Position numbers and translations under genes: made by a program
Source of the DNA: Mycobacterium sp. ENV421
Lineage (GTDB): Bacteria; Actinomycetota; Actinomycetes; Mycobacteriales; Mycobacteriaceae
DNA: 64,000 bases
Assembly: GCF_002887815.1 (NCBI RefSeq)
Contig: NZ_PDHO01000028.1
Span: 1-64,000 of the forward strand
Direction: 5' to 3'
In this document: positions 52,696 through 62,057 of the stretch, in pieces
How positions within the stretch are numbered: the first letter of the stretch is position 1
How the letters are laid out: every line of letters starts with the position of its first letter
The notes under the pieces: generated by a model
Told to the model about the DNA's origin: nothing
What the model saw: only the letters and a program-made list of their open reading frames with translations
Databases searched by the model: none

Positions 52696-54104
52696 GCACC
52701 AACGAGGGCTCGCTGTGGGGCGGCCGCTTCGCCGACGGCCCGGCGCCCGCCCTGGCGGCGCTGAGCAAGTCCACCCATTTCGACTGGGTGTTGGCGCCCT
52801 ACGACGTGGCCGCCTCCAAGGCGCACGCCAAGGTGCTGCACACCGCGGGCCTGCTGACCGACGAGCAGCGCGACGGATTGCTCGCCGGCCTGGACAGCCT
52901 GGGACAGGACGTCGCCGACGGCAGCTTCACGCCGTTGGTCACCGACGAGGACGTGCACGGGGCGCTGGAGCGCGGCCTCATCGACCGGGTCGGTCCGGAT
53001 CTCGGTGGCCGGCTGCGGGCAGGACGGTCACGAAATGACCAGGTGGCCACCTTGTTCCGGATGTGGCTGCGGGACGCGATGCGACGCGTCGCCGACGGCG
53101 CCCTCGAAGTGGTCGCCGCATTGTCGATGCAGGCCGCCGCTCACCCGACGGCGATCATGCCGGGCAAGACCCACCTGCAGGCCGCGCAACCGGTGCTGCT
53201 GGCCCACCACCTCCTGGCACACGCCCACCCGCTGCTGCGTGACGTCGACCGTATCGCCGACTTCGACGACCGCACCGCGGTATCGCCCTATGGTTCGGGC
53301 GCTCTCGCCGGCTCGTCGCTGGGGTTGGATCCGGACGCCATCGCCGAGGAGCTGGGATTCGCTGCCGCAGCCGACAATTCGATCGACGCTACTGCTTCTC
53401 GCGACTTCGCCGCCGAGGCTGCCTTCGTGCTGGCGATGATCGGAGTCGACCTGTCCCGGCTGGCCGAGGACATCATCCTCTGGAGCACAACCGAATTCGG
53501 CTATGCGACGCTGCACGACGCCTGGTCGACGGGCAGCTCCATCATGCCGCAGAAGAAGAACCCGGACATCGCCGAACTCGCCCGCGGCAAGTCGGGCCGG
53601 TTGATCGGTAACCTCACCGGCCTGCTGGCGACCCTGAAGGCTCAGCCGCTGGCCTACAACCGGGACCTGCAGGAAGACAAGGAGCCGGTGTTCGACTCGG
53701 TGGCTCAACTCGAGCTCGTGCTGCCCGCGATGGCCGGACTGGTCGCGACCCTGCGATTCGACACCGACCGGATGGCCGCACTCGCGCCGGCCGGCTACAC
53801 CCTTGCCACCGACGTCGCCGAGTGGCTGGTGCGCCGCGGGGTGCCGTTCCGGGTGGCCCACGAAGCGGCAGGTGCCGCGGTGCGGACCGCCGAGGGCCGC
53901 GGGGTCGGCCTCGATGAGCTCACCGATGCGGAACTGGCCGAGATCAGCGGCGAGCTGACCCCGGATGTGCGCAGTGTGCTGACCGTCGACGGGTCGGTGT
54001 CCTCCCGCGACGCCCGCGGCGGCACCGCGCCGACCCAGGTGGCCGCTCAGCTGGGCGTGGTGCGGGACAGTGTCGAGAAGCTGCGGTTGCGTCTGCGGCG
54101 CTGA
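52692..54104 (+). CDS. argH: Argininosuccinate lyase
   Basis: Last step of arginine synthesis, releasing fumarate; 470 residues. The fumarase/aspartase superfamily signature is GSSIMPQKKNPDIAE, with the catalytic serine in the flexible loop; GKTHLQAAQPV and RLRAGRSRNDQVATL are the other conserved stretches. GTG 52692 is fixed by the overlap with argG. It ends one base from the converging ABC-F gene. Confidence 0.96.
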   Translation: MSTNEGSLWGGRFADGPAPALAALSKSTHFDWVLAPYDVAASKAHAKVLHTAGLLTDEQRDGLLAGLDSLGQDVADGSFTPLVTDEDVHGALERGLIDRVGPDLGGRLRAGRSRNDQVATLFRMWLRDAMRRVADGALEVVAALSMQAAAHPTAIMPGKTHLQAAQPVLLAHHLLAHAHPLLRDVDRIADFDDRTAVSPYGSGALAGSSLGLDPDAIAEELGFAAAADNSIDATASRDFAAEAAFVLAMIGVDLSRLAEDIILWSTTEFGYATLHDAWSTGSSIMPQKKNPDIAELARGKSGRLIGNLTGLLATLKAQPLAYNRDLQEDKEPVFDSVAQLELVLPAMAGLVATLRFDTDRMAALAPAGYTLATDVAEWLVRRGVPFRVAHEAAGAAVRTAEGRGVGLDELTDAELAEISGELTPDVRSVLTVDGSVSSRDARGGTAPTQVAAQLGVVRDSVEKLRLRLRR

Positions 54105-54105
54105 A

Positions 54106-55899
54106 TCACTCGAGTTGTTCCGAAAGATCCAGCCAGCGCGCCTCGGCCGCGGCGACTTCGTTTTCTAGTGCGCGCAATTCCGTTGTCAAACGGCCGATTT
54201 CGACGTGGTCGGACTGATCGTGCGCGGCCAGCTCGGCATGCATCGCGGTGATGCGGCCGTCGAGTTTGGCCAACGACCGCTCGATCGACGTGATCTCTTT
54301 CTGCACACTGCGTAATTCGGCGCCCGACAGCGCTTCGGACGACGGTGCAGAGCCGGATCGGGTGGGGGAGCCAGGCGTCGCGGCGGCGGGTTGCGCCTTC
54401 GCCAGCCGCAGGTACTCGTCCACGCCGCCCGGAAGGTGGCGTAGCCGCCCGCCGAGGATCGCGTACTGCTGATCGGTGACGCGCTCGAGCAGGTAGCGGT
54501 CGTGGGATACGACGATCAGGGTGCCCGGCCAGGAGTCCAGCAGATCCTCGGTGGCCGCCAACATATCGGTGTCGACATCGTTGGTGGGCTCGTCGAGGAT
54601 CAGCACGTTCGGCTCCGACAAAATCGTGAGCAACAGCTGGAGCCGACGTCGTTGGCCGCCGGACAGTTCCCCGACTCGCGCGGACAGGTGTTCGCGGCGG
54701 AAGCCGAGCCGTTCCAGCAGCTGAGCCGGTGTGACGTCCTTGCCGTCGACAGAGAAATCGGTCTGCAGCTGGGCGAGAACCTCGCGGACCATATCGCCCT
54801 CGAACCCGGCGAGAATGCCTGCCTGCTGGTCGAGCATCGCGAGCTTGACGGTCTTGCCGCGCTTGACCCTGCCGCTGTCGGGTGTCACCGTGCCCGCGAT
54901 CAGGCCCAGCAGCGTCGACTTGCCTGCACCGTTAGCGCCGAGGATCCCGGTGCGCTCGCCGGGCGCGATCCGCCACTCGATGTCGCGCAGCACCTGTCGT
55001 CCGTCGTAGGTCACGCCGACGTCGAGGAGGTCGACGACTTCTTTACCCAGCCGGGCGGTCGCCAGTTTGGCGAGTTCGATCGGGTTGCGCAGTGGCGGCA
55101 CGTCTTCGATCAGCTGGTTGGCGGCTTCGATGCGGAACTTCGGTTTGGACGTCCGCGCGGGCGCACCGCGCCGCAACCAGGCCAGCTCCTTCTTCATCAG
55201 GTTCTGGCGCTTGGCTTCCACTGTCGCGGCCTGCCGGTCCCGTTCGACCCGCTGCAGAATGTAGGCGGCGTAGCCGCCGTCGAACGGTTCGACGATGCCA
55301 TCGTGAACCTCCCAGGTGGTGAGGGCCACCTCGTCGAGGAACCACCGATCGTGGGTCACGACGAGCAGCCCGCCGCCGGTGCGGGCCCACCGCGTCTTGA
55401 GGTGCCCGGCCAGCCAGGTGATGCCCTCGACATCGAGGTGGTTGGTGGGCTCGTCGAGTGCGATCACATCCCAGTCGCCCATCAACAGCCGGGCCAGCTG
55501 AACGCGGCGGCGCTGACCGCCGGACAGCGTCGACACCAGCGCATCCCACGCGATATCCGCGACCAGTCCACCAACGACGTCACGGACCTTGGGGTCACCG
55601 GCCCACTCGTGATCAGCCAGGTCGCCCACCAGGACGTGCCCGACCGTGCTGGCGTCGTCGAGGGTGTCGGATTGGTCGAGTGCGCCCACGTGGACGCCGG
55701 TGCGACGGGTCACCCGCCCCGAATTCGGTGTCAGTTGCCCGGTCAGCATGCTCAGCAGGCTCGATTTGCCGTCGCCGTTGCGGCCCACGATGCCGATGCG
55801 GTCGCCTTCGTTGACTCCGACGGTCACGGAGTCGAAGACCACCTGGGTCGGGAATTGCAGGTGCAGGGCTTCAGCTCCGAGCAGGTGTGCCACTGGCAT
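54106..55899 (-). CDS. ABC-F family ATPase with Uup-type C-terminal coil
   Basis: Soluble twin-ATPase protein of 597 residues with no membrane segment, acting on ribosomes by family analogy. Walker A motifs are GRNGDGKSS and GANGAGKST; signatures are LSGGQRRRVQL and LSGGQRRRLQL; DEPTNHLDVEG and DEPTNDVDTD are the Walker B regions. The interdomain linker (about 225-310) is basic. The last 70 residues form a coiled coil of the Uup C-terminal type (IERSLAKLDGRITAMHAEL). Housekeeping ribosome function or antibiotic protection cannot be told apart. ATG 55899 gives the family start MPVAHLLGAEALHLQF. Confidence 0.88.
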   Translation of the reverse strand: MPVAHLLGAEALHLQFPTQVVFDSVTVGVNEGDRIGIVGRNGDGKSSLLSMLTGQLTPNSGRVTRRTGVHVGALDQSDTLDDASTVGHVLVGDLADHEWAGDPKVRDVVGGLVADIAWDALVSTLSGGQRRRVQLARLLMGDWDVIALDEPTNHLDVEGITWLAGHLKTRWARTGGGLLVVTHDRWFLDEVALTTWEVHDGIVEPFDGGYAAYILQRVERDRQAATVEAKRQNLMKKELAWLRRGAPARTSKPKFRIEAANQLIEDVPPLRNPIELAKLATARLGKEVVDLLDVGVTYDGRQVLRDIEWRIAPGERTGILGANGAGKSTLLGLIAGTVTPDSGRVKRGKTVKLAMLDQQAGILAGFEGDMVREVLAQLQTDFSVDGKDVTPAQLLERLGFRREHLSARVGELSGGQRRRLQLLLTILSEPNVLILDEPTNDVDTDMLAATEDLLDSWPGTLIVVSHDRYLLERVTDQQYAILGGRLRHLPGGVDEYLRLAKAQPAAATPGSPTRSGSAPSSEALSGAELRSVQKEITSIERSLAKLDGRITAMHAELAAHDQSDHVEIGRLTTELRALENEVAAAEARWLDLSEQLE

Positions 55900-56007
55900 G
55901 AGGCTACTGGGGAGCACTGAAAGCGACGGGACGCGGATCGGCGTTATGCCATGATGTGCTGGCTGTCGGGGCCTCATGCAGCAGCGACGTGGGACAGGGG
56001 AACACCC

Positions 56008-58998
56008 GTGGATCTGAACTTGTCGGCGGTCACCAGGCCTGTGGAGCGCCTGATGGCGACGGCGCAGAACGGTTTCGAGGTACTGCGGCTGGGGGGTCTG
56101 GAAACCGGGGCGGTGCCGTCACCGTTCCAGATCGTCGAGAGCAAGCCGATGTACAAGCTCCGGCGCTACTTTCCGCCGGACAGCAGGCCCGGCCAGCGGC
56201 CCGCGGGCCCGCCGGTGCTCATGGTCCACCCGATGATGATGTCGGCGAACATGTGGGACGTCACCCGGGAGGACGGCGCTGTCGGCATCCTGCACGAGGC
56301 GGGCCTCGACCCGTGGGTGATCGACTTCGGCTCACCCGACGAGGTCGAGGGTGGCATGGAACGCAACCTCACCGACCACATCGTCGCGCTCAGCGAGGCC
56401 ATCGACACTGTCAAGGAATCCACCGGTCAGAGCGTCCATCTGGCGGGCTATTCGCAGGGCGGCATGTTCTGCTACCAGACCGCCGCCTACCGGCGGACCA
56501 AGGACATCGCCAGCATCGTTGCATTCGGCTCCCCGGTCGACACCCTGGCTGCGCTGCCGATGGGGATCCCGCCCAACATCGGTGCGGTGGCCGCGGACTT
56601 CATGGCCGACCACGTGTTCAACCGCATCGACGTTCCGGGATGGTTGGCCCGCACCGGTTTTCAGATGCTCGACCCGCTCAAGACGGCGAAGGCCCGCATC
56701 GACTTCCTGCGCCAGCTGCATGACCGCGACGCGCTGCTGCCGCGCGAGCAGCAGCGGCGCTTCCTGGATTCCGAAGGCTGGATCGCCTGGTCGGGCCCCG
56801 CGGTTTCCGAGCTGCTCAAGCAGTTCATCTCGCACAACCGGATGATGTCGGGCGGGTTCAACATCAACGGTCAGCTGGTGACGTTGTCCGATATCACCTG
56901 CCCGGTGCTGGCGTTCGTCGGTGAGGTCGACGACATCGGTCAGCCCGCCTCGGTGCGCGGCATCAAGCGCGCCGCCCCCGGCGCCGACGTCTACGAGGTG
57001 ATGATCCGGGCCGGCCACTTCGGTCTGGTGGTCGGATCCAAGGCGGCGACGGCGACGTGGCCGACGGTGGCGGACTGGGTGCGCTGGCTGTCCGGGCAGG
57101 ATTCCCGGCCCGCCGCGATCGCGCCCATGCAGGACAGCGACGCCGAGCCGGACGAGTCCGGGGTGGCGCTGTCCGCGCGGCTGATGCACGGCGTTGCCGA
57201 GGCGTCGGAAGTCGCCTGGTCGTTGGCGCGCGGTGCGGCCGGGGCGGTGGTGAACACCAGGAAGTCGATGCGCACGCTCGCGGTCGAGACCGCCCGCACG
57301 CTGCCGCGCCTGACCCGGCTGGGCCAGATCAACGACCACACCAGAATCTCGCTCGGCCGCATCATCGACGAGCAGGCCGACGGCGCGCCCAACGGTGAGT
57401 TCCTGTTGTACGACGGGCGGGTGCACACCTACGAGGCGGTGAACCGACGGATCAACAACGTTGTCCGCGGCCTGATCTCGGTCGGCGTGCGTCAGGGCGT
57501 ACGGGTCGGTGTCCTGATGGACACCCGGCCGTCGGCGCTGGTGGCGATCGCCGCGTTGTCCCGCCTCGGTGCGGTCGCGGTGCTGATGCCGCCGGACGCC
57601 GACCTCGACGAAGCGGTCCGCATCGGTGGCGTCAGCGAGGTCATCACCGACCCGGGCAACCTCGACGCGGCCTGCAAGCTCCCGGTGCAGGTGCTGGTTC
57701 TCGGCGGCGGCGAGACCCGCGACCTGAATCTGCCCGACGACAGCAACGTCGTCGACATGGAGAAGATCGATCCGGACGCCGTGGCGCTGCCGGGGTGGTA
57801 CCGGCCCAACCCGGGGTTTGCGCGGGACCTGGCGTTCGTCGCGTTCAACACCGTCGGCGGGGCGCTGGTGCCCAAGCAGATCACCAACTACCGCTGGGCG
57901 TTGTCCGCGTTCGGCACCGCCTCGGCCGCCGCGCTGGGCCGCGGTGACACCGTGTACTGCCTGACTCCGCTGCACCACCAGTCCGGGTTGTTGGTCAGCC
58001 TCGGCGGCGCCGTGGTCGGCGGCACCCGCATCGCGCTGTCGCGCGGGCTGCACCCGGACCGCTTCCTCACCGAGATCCGGCAGTACGGCGTCACCGTCGT
58101 CTCCTACACCTGGACGATGCTGCGCAGCGTTGTCGACGACCCGGATTTCCGGTTGCGCGGCAATCATCCGGTGCGGCTGTTCATCGGCTCGGGTATGCCG
58201 CCGGGACTCTGGCAGCGGACCGTCGAGGCCTTCAGCCCCGCCAACGTGGTCGAGTTCTTCGCCACCACCGACGGTCAGGCCGTGCTGGCGAATGTGGCCG
58301 GAGCCAAGATCGGCAGCAAGGGCCGCCCGTTGCCCGGCGGCGGCCAGGTCGAGTTGGCTGCCTACGACGCCGACGACGACCTGATCCTGGAGGACGACCG
58401 CGGATTCGTCGCGGTCGCTGAGCCCAACGAGGTCGGTGTGCTGCTGGCCCGGCCGTGGGGACCGATCGACCCGACCGCCTCTGTCAAGCGCGGCGTGTTC
58501 GCCCCGGGGGACACCTGGATTTCCACCGAGTACGTGTTCCGGCGCGACGCCGACGGCGACTTCTGGCTGCTGGGCAACCGCCCGCTGCTGATCCGAACCG
58601 AACGCGGCGTCGTGTTTCCGGAATCGGTCACCGACGCCGTCGGCCGGATCAACGCCGTCGACCTGGCCGCCACCTACAGCGTCGAGGGGGCCGACGGCGT
58701 CATCGCTGTCACCGCGATCACGCTGCGCGACGGCATGGCCGTGACCACCGCGGACCTGACCGACGCGTTCGCGTCGATGCCCGTCGGCCTGGCGCCCGAC
58801 GTGGTTCATGTGGTGCCGGAGATGCCGCTCAGCGCCACGTGCCGTCCGACGGTGTCGGCGTTGCGCGCCGACGGGATACCGAAGGCTTCTCGTAACGCCT
58901 GGCATGTGGAGCCCGATACGGGGAAGTACAAGCGTTTGACGGCTGCGGCACGCGCTCAGCTTTGCGGTACCGCTGACTCGAGCGGCACCGAGAACTGA
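56008..58998 (+). CDS. Lipase-like hydrolase fused to acyl-CoA synthetase-like domain (Rv1683 type)
   Basis: Two-domain protein of 996 residues. Residues about 45-375 form an alpha/beta hydrolase related to PHA synthases, with nucleophile motif GYSQGGMFCY (serine instead of the cysteine of PHA synthases) and histidine in RAGHFGLVVG. Residues about 455-990 resemble the adenylate-forming family: YDGRVHTYEAVNRRINN, LGAVAVLMPPD, FFATTDGQAV and GDTWISTEYVFRRD. The usual phosphate loop (SGTTGxPK) is degenerate here (FNTVGGALVPK), so adenylation is doubtful. M. tuberculosis Rv1683 has the same layout and is linked to lipid storage. GTG 56008 gives the family start MDLNLSAVTRPVERL. Confidence 0.85.
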   Translation: MDLNLSAVTRPVERLMATAQNGFEVLRLGGLETGAVPSPFQIVESKPMYKLRRYFPPDSRPGQRPAGPPVLMVHPMMMSANMWDVTREDGAVGILHEAGLDPWVIDFGSPDEVEGGMERNLTDHIVALSEAIDTVKESTGQSVHLAGYSQGGMFCYQTAAYRRTKDIASIVAFGSPVDTLAALPMGIPPNIGAVAADFMADHVFNRIDVPGWLARTGFQMLDPLKTAKARIDFLRQLHDRDALLPREQQRRFLDSEGWIAWSGPAVSELLKQFISHNRMMSGGFNINGQLVTLSDITCPVLAFVGEVDDIGQPASVRGIKRAAPGADVYEVMIRAGHFGLVVGSKAATATWPTVADWVRWLSGQDSRPAAIAPMQDSDAEPDESGVALSARLMHGVAEASEVAWSLARGAAGAVVNTRKSMRTLAVETARTLPRLTRLGQINDHTRISLGRIIDEQADGAPNGEFLLYDGRVHTYEAVNRRINNVVRGLISVGVRQGVRVGVLMDTRPSALVAIAALSRLGAVAVLMPPDADLDEAVRIGGVSEVITDPGNLDAACKLPVQVLVLGGGETRDLNLPDDSNVVDMEKIDPDAVALPGWYRPNPGFARDLAFVAFNTVGGALVPKQITNYRWALSAFGTASAAALGRGDTVYCLTPLHHQSGLLVSLGGAVVGGTRIALSRGLHPDRFLTEIRQYGVTVVSYTWTMLRSVVDDPDFRLRGNHPVRLFIGSGMPPGLWQRTVEAFSPANVVEFFATTDGQAVLANVAGAKIGSKGRPLPGGGQVELAAYDADDDLILEDDRGFVAVAEPNEVGVLLARPWGPIDPTASVKRGVFAPGDTWISTEYVFRRDADGDFWLLGNRPLLIRTERGVVFPESVTDAVGRINAVDLAATYSVEGADGVIAVTAITLRDGMAVTTADLTDAFASMPVGLAPDVVHVVPEMPLSATCRPTVSALRADGIPKASRNAWHVEPDTGKYKRLTAAARAQLCGTADSSGTEN

Positions 58999-59069
58999 GC
59001 CTCTGCCCAGGTCGCGCGGCGCTGTTAGGCTCGCCGATAATCGCAGATCGCCACGCGTCGGAGGAATGC

Positions 59070-59621
59070 ATGACAACCCAGACCGTTTCACGTCACTGGC
59101 GTCGCGCCGTCCGCGGCACGGCGATCGGTGCCCTGGCCGCTGGGCTGCTGGTCGGCGTCGGCACGCAGCAGGCGCTGGCTGACCCGAGCACCGCACCGGC
59201 CACCCCGACGGCCCCGGCGACAGCTGATGCCAACGGTGTCCCGCAGTTCCAGAGTGCCGACCAGTTGCTGATGTTCATCGACCAGAACTACGACCAGGGC
59301 GCCAGCGGCGGCCAGTTGTCCAATCTGATCAAATCGGTGATGAAGCTGCGGGCACAGGGCATCAAGCCGTCGAGGACGAACATCGCTGAGATCCAGAACG
59401 CGCTTCAGTACCGCCCCAATCAGAAACCGCTGATCCAGGCGCTCCAGAACACGTTGGGTTACCAGCAGAAGATCTTCGCCCAGATGCAGCTCCTGCAGCA
59501 GGCGCAGCAGCGACAGCAGAACAATGCCGTGATGGGTGCCGGCCAGATGCCCAGCGATGGCGCACCGACCATCGGCGGCAATCAGGCCCCGGCGGCGGCG
59601 CCTCCGGCTGTGAGCCCGTAG
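59070..59621 (+). CDS. Exported protein with Gln-rich helical domain
   Basis: Secreted protein of 183 residues. The signal peptide spans about residues 1-38 (RRAVRGTAIGALAAGLLVGVG, cleavage ALA|D). After a Pro/Ala/Thr linker, residues 55-140 look helical (ADQLLMFIDQNYDQGASGGQ, LQNTLGYQQKIFAQMQLLQQ) and the tail is Pro/Ala-rich. I do not recognise the family. ATG 59070 is preceded by GGAGGA; -10-like TAGGCT (59026-59031) lies upstream. It sits between the Rv1683-type gene and the Trm112 gene, adjacent in M. tuberculosis as I recall. Confidence 0.8.
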   Translation: MTTQTVSRHWRRAVRGTAIGALAAGLLVGVGTQQALADPSTAPATPTAPATADANGVPQFQSADQLLMFIDQNYDQGASGGQLSNLIKSVMKLRAQGIKPSRTNIAEIQNALQYRPNQKPLIQALQNTLGYQQKIFAQMQLLQQAQQRQQNNAVMGAGQMPSDGAPTIGGNQAPAAAPPAVSP

Positions 59622-59626
59622 CCCAC

Positions 59627-59827
59627 ATGCTCGACCAGAAACTGTTGAACATCCTGGTGTGCCCGGCCGACCGCGGGCCGCTGCTGCTGGTGGACGAACT
59701 TCTGTACAACCCTCGGCTGCACAAGGCCTACCGCATCGATGACGACATCCCGGTGTTGCTGGTCGACGAGGCCGTCGACGTCAGCCCCGAGGAGCATCAG
59801 CGTCTGATGGCGCGCTCGGAGTCCTAA
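59627..59827 (+). CDS. Trm112-family small protein (Rv1684 type)
   Basis: Protein of 66 residues with the UPF0434/Trm112 pattern LLNILVCPADRGPLLLVDELL, YNPRLHKAYRIDDDIPVLL and DEAVDV. In eukaryotes Trm112 activates methyltransferases; the bacterial role is not established. The zinc cysteines of the family are reduced to one (Cys in LVCPADRG), so zinc binding is unlikely. Begins 5 bp after the exported-protein gene. Confidence 0.85.
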   Translation: MLDQKLLNILVCPADRGPLLLVDELLYNPRLHKAYRIDDDIPVLLVDEAVDVSPEEHQRLMARSES

Positions 59828-59859
59828 CCCGTCAGGGCAATCGGGCGTACCGTTGCGCC

Positions 59860-60672
59860 ATGGGGGACGCCGTCGTCGTCGAGCAGTTGGATGGCGAACT
59901 CGCCAACTGGGATCCTTCCTTCACGCGACACGTGCTTGGCCGGATGTGGCCGTTGTTGCGGTTGTACTTTCGCGCCGAGGTCCGTGGACTCGAGTTGATG
60001 CCGCGGTCGGGCGGCGCGCTGGTGGTGTGCAACCACTCCGGGGGCATGTTGACACCCGATGTGCCGATCTTCGGGCCGGCGTTCTATGCCGAGTTCGGTT
60101 ATGAGCGGCCCCTGTACACGCTGGCGCACTACGGAATCTTCATCGCGCCGTGGGGTCCGCTGCTGCCACGTCTGGGTGTTGTGCACGCCAGCCCGAAGGC
60201 GGCCAGGGCCGCACTGGACGCCGGGGCCGTCGTGCTGGTCTTCCCTGGCGGTGACTACGACGCCTACCGGCCCACAACACGGCAGAACGCGATCGACTTC
60301 GACGGCCGCACCGGCTATGCGCGCACCGCGATAGAAACGGGTGTGCCGATCGTGCCGATGGTCTCGATCGGCGCCCAGGAGACCCAGTTCTTCCTCGGCC
60401 GTGGGACACGCTTTGCGAAGCTATTGGGGCTCAACAAGATTCGCATGGACATGCTGCCGGCGACGGTCGGGCTCCCGTTCGGGCTGACTGTCACCTTCCC
60501 GCCGAACCTGCCGTTGCCCTCCAAAATCGTGATGGAGGTCCTCGAACCGGTGGATCCCGCGGCGTTCGGGAGGCATCCGGATGTCGACGAGGTCGACACC
60601 CATGTGCGCCGGGTGATGCAGCGGGCGCTGAACCGGCTGTCACGCGAACGGCGGTTACCCATCCTGGGTTGA
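59860..60672 (+). CDS. Lysophospholipid acyltransferase family (PlsC-like)
   Basis: Membrane-associated acyltransferase of 270 residues for phospholipid or glycolipid synthesis. The catalytic block is VCNHSGGMLTPD (histidine and aspartate, spaced wider than the classical HX4D, as in other mycobacterial members I recall); the substrate block is VLVFPGGDYDAYRP and VPIVPMVSIGAQET is the fourth block. No clear membrane segment beyond residues 30-45. Donor and acceptor are unknown. It converges with the TetR gene, 3 bp between stops. Confidence 0.8.
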   Translation: MGDAVVVEQLDGELANWDPSFTRHVLGRMWPLLRLYFRAEVRGLELMPRSGGALVVCNHSGGMLTPDVPIFGPAFYAEFGYERPLYTLAHYGIFIAPWGPLLPRLGVVHASPKAARAALDAGAVVLVFPGGDYDAYRPTTRQNAIDFDGRTGYARTAIETGVPIVPMVSIGAQETQFFLGRGTRFAKLLGLNKIRMDMLPATVGLPFGLTVTFPPNLPLPSKIVMEVLEPVDPAAFGRHPDVDEVDTHVRRVMQRALNRLSRERRLPILG

Positions 60673-60675
60673 GGG

Positions 60676-61293
60676 TCAGTACAGCGAAGGCAATTCGCCG
60701 GTGAGGTAGCGCTGCAATGTGGGGGCGATGGTGTCGCTGATCTGTTCCGGTGTCAGTGACGCGAACGGCTCGAGCCCGATGATGTAGCGCGCCATCACCA
60801 CACCGACCAGCTGCGAGGCCACGAACTGGACGCGCAATCGTCCCGTGCCCGGTGGGTTGTCGACTCGGCGCCCGACTTCGGCTGTGACGATCTCCTGGAG
60901 GAACGAGCGGACGAGAGACACATCGGCGCCCGCCAGCAGTGACCGCATCGTCGCGATCAGCCCGTTGCCCATCTCCGAATCCCACAGCGGCAGAAGGATC
61001 GACGGCAGGACGCGGCCGAGGTCGTCGACCGGGGTGTCGCGCAGCGGTACCAGCACCGCCATGGGGTCGATCGGGATGTTGACCGCCGCCGCGAACAGTT
61101 GTTCCTTGGTGCCGAAGTAGTGGTGCACCAGGGCCGAGTCGACACCGGCGGCCGCGGCGATCGACCGGATCGAGGTCTTGTCGATACCGTTGCGGGCGAA
61201 CAGTTCTCGCGCGTTGGCCAGGATCCGTTCGCGGGTATCGGACGTGCCCGGTGGGCGTCCGGGCCGCTTGCTCCGCCGGGGTTCGGCGGTCAC
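60676..61293 (-). CDS. TetR-family regulator (Rv1685c type)
   Basis: Repressor-like protein of 205 residues. The N-terminal helix-turn-helix is RERILANARELFARNG...IRSIAAAAGVDSALVHHYFGTKEQLF; the C-terminal ligand domain is helical. GTG 61293 overlaps the permease stop (GTGA). It is the third gene of an ABC-exporter operon, so it probably senses the exported compound and represses the operon through the twin palindromes before the ATPase gene. Confidence 0.88.
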   Translation of the reverse strand: MTAEPRRSKRPGRPPGTSDTRERILANARELFARNGIDKTSIRSIAAAAGVDSALVHHYFGTKEQLFAAAVNIPIDPMAVLVPLRDTPVDDLGRVLPSILLPLWDSEMGNGLIATMRSLLAGADVSLVRSFLQEIVTAEVGRRVDNPPGTGRLRVQFVASQLVGVVMARYIIGLEPFASLTPEQISDTIAPTLQRYLTGELPSLY

Positions 61294-62057
61294 GGGGTGC
61301 GCCGCCGCAGGGTGGCCGCGGCCAAAGCCATGGCCGTCGTCGCGAAAGCCAGTACCACGATGATGTCCCGGACCGCGGTTGCGGTCAGGTCGGTGTGGGT
61401 GTTGACCTGTTGTAAGGCCTCCAACGCGTAGCTGGCGGGCATCGCGTTGCTGATCCATTCCAGCCAGGTCGGCATCTGATTGCGCGGCACGATGATCCCG
61501 GCGAGCAGCAGTTGGGGCACGATGACCACCGGCATGAACTGCACGGCTTGAAATTCGGTGCGCGCGAATGCGCTTGCCAGCAGACCGAGGCCGACACCGA
61601 GCACCGCGTTGATGACGGCGATGACGAACACCCAGACCGGGCTGCCCAAGGTGTCGAACCCCAACAGCCAGAACGCGACGACGCACGCCAGGATCGCCTG
61701 CGCGGCGGCCGCGACCGAGAATGCCGTGCCGTAGGCGGCCAGCAGGTCCAGCCGACGCAGCGGGGTGGTCAGGATTCGTTCCAACGTTCCCGAGGATCGT
61801 TCGCGCTGCATGGTGATCGAGGTGATCAGGAACATCACGAACAACGGGAACAGTCCGAGCAGAATCAGGCATGCGGTCTGGAACGGCGAGACCGCGCCAG
61901 GGAACTTCGGCACGTCGTCGAACATGAAGTACATCAACGCGATCACCGCGCTGGGCACCACGAGAATCATTGCGACACTTCGATGATCGGCTCGCAGTTG
62001 GCGCAGGATGCGGCCTGTGGTGGCCAGATAGGGGCCCAGATAAGCGCGGAGCCTCAG
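61290..62057 (-). CDS. ABC-2 type transporter permease (Rv1686c type), possible CTG start
   Basis: Membrane subunit of 255 residues with six hydrophobic segments. ABC-2 features are SITMQRERSSGTLERILTTPL (the cytoplasmic loop after TM2) and VPQLLLAGIIVPRNQMP. No ATG or GTG lies close to the expected N-terminus; CTG 62057 overlaps the ATPase stop as CTGA. The nearest ATG is 62120, which would add 21 residues overlapping the ATPase gene. I favour CTG by analogy with the other junctions, with limited confidence in the start. Confidence 0.8.
   Translation of the reverse strand: MRLRAYLGPYLATTGRILRQLRADHRSVAMILVVPSAVIALMYFMFDDVPKFPGAVSPFQTACLILLGLFPLFVMFLITSITMQRERSSGTLERILTTPLRRLDLLAAYGTAFSVAAAAQAILACVVAFWLLGFDTLGSPVWVFVIAVINAVLGVGLGLLASAFARTEFQAVQFMPVVIVPQLLLAGIIVPRNQMPTWLEWISNAMPASYALEALQQVNTHTDLTATAVRDIIVVLAFATTAMALAAATLRRRTP

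Noticed and set aside
56332..59196. Minus-strand open frame of 954 codons opposite the lipase/synthetase fusion.
   Set aside because: Antisense artefact of high GC3; it also crosses the exported-protein promoter.
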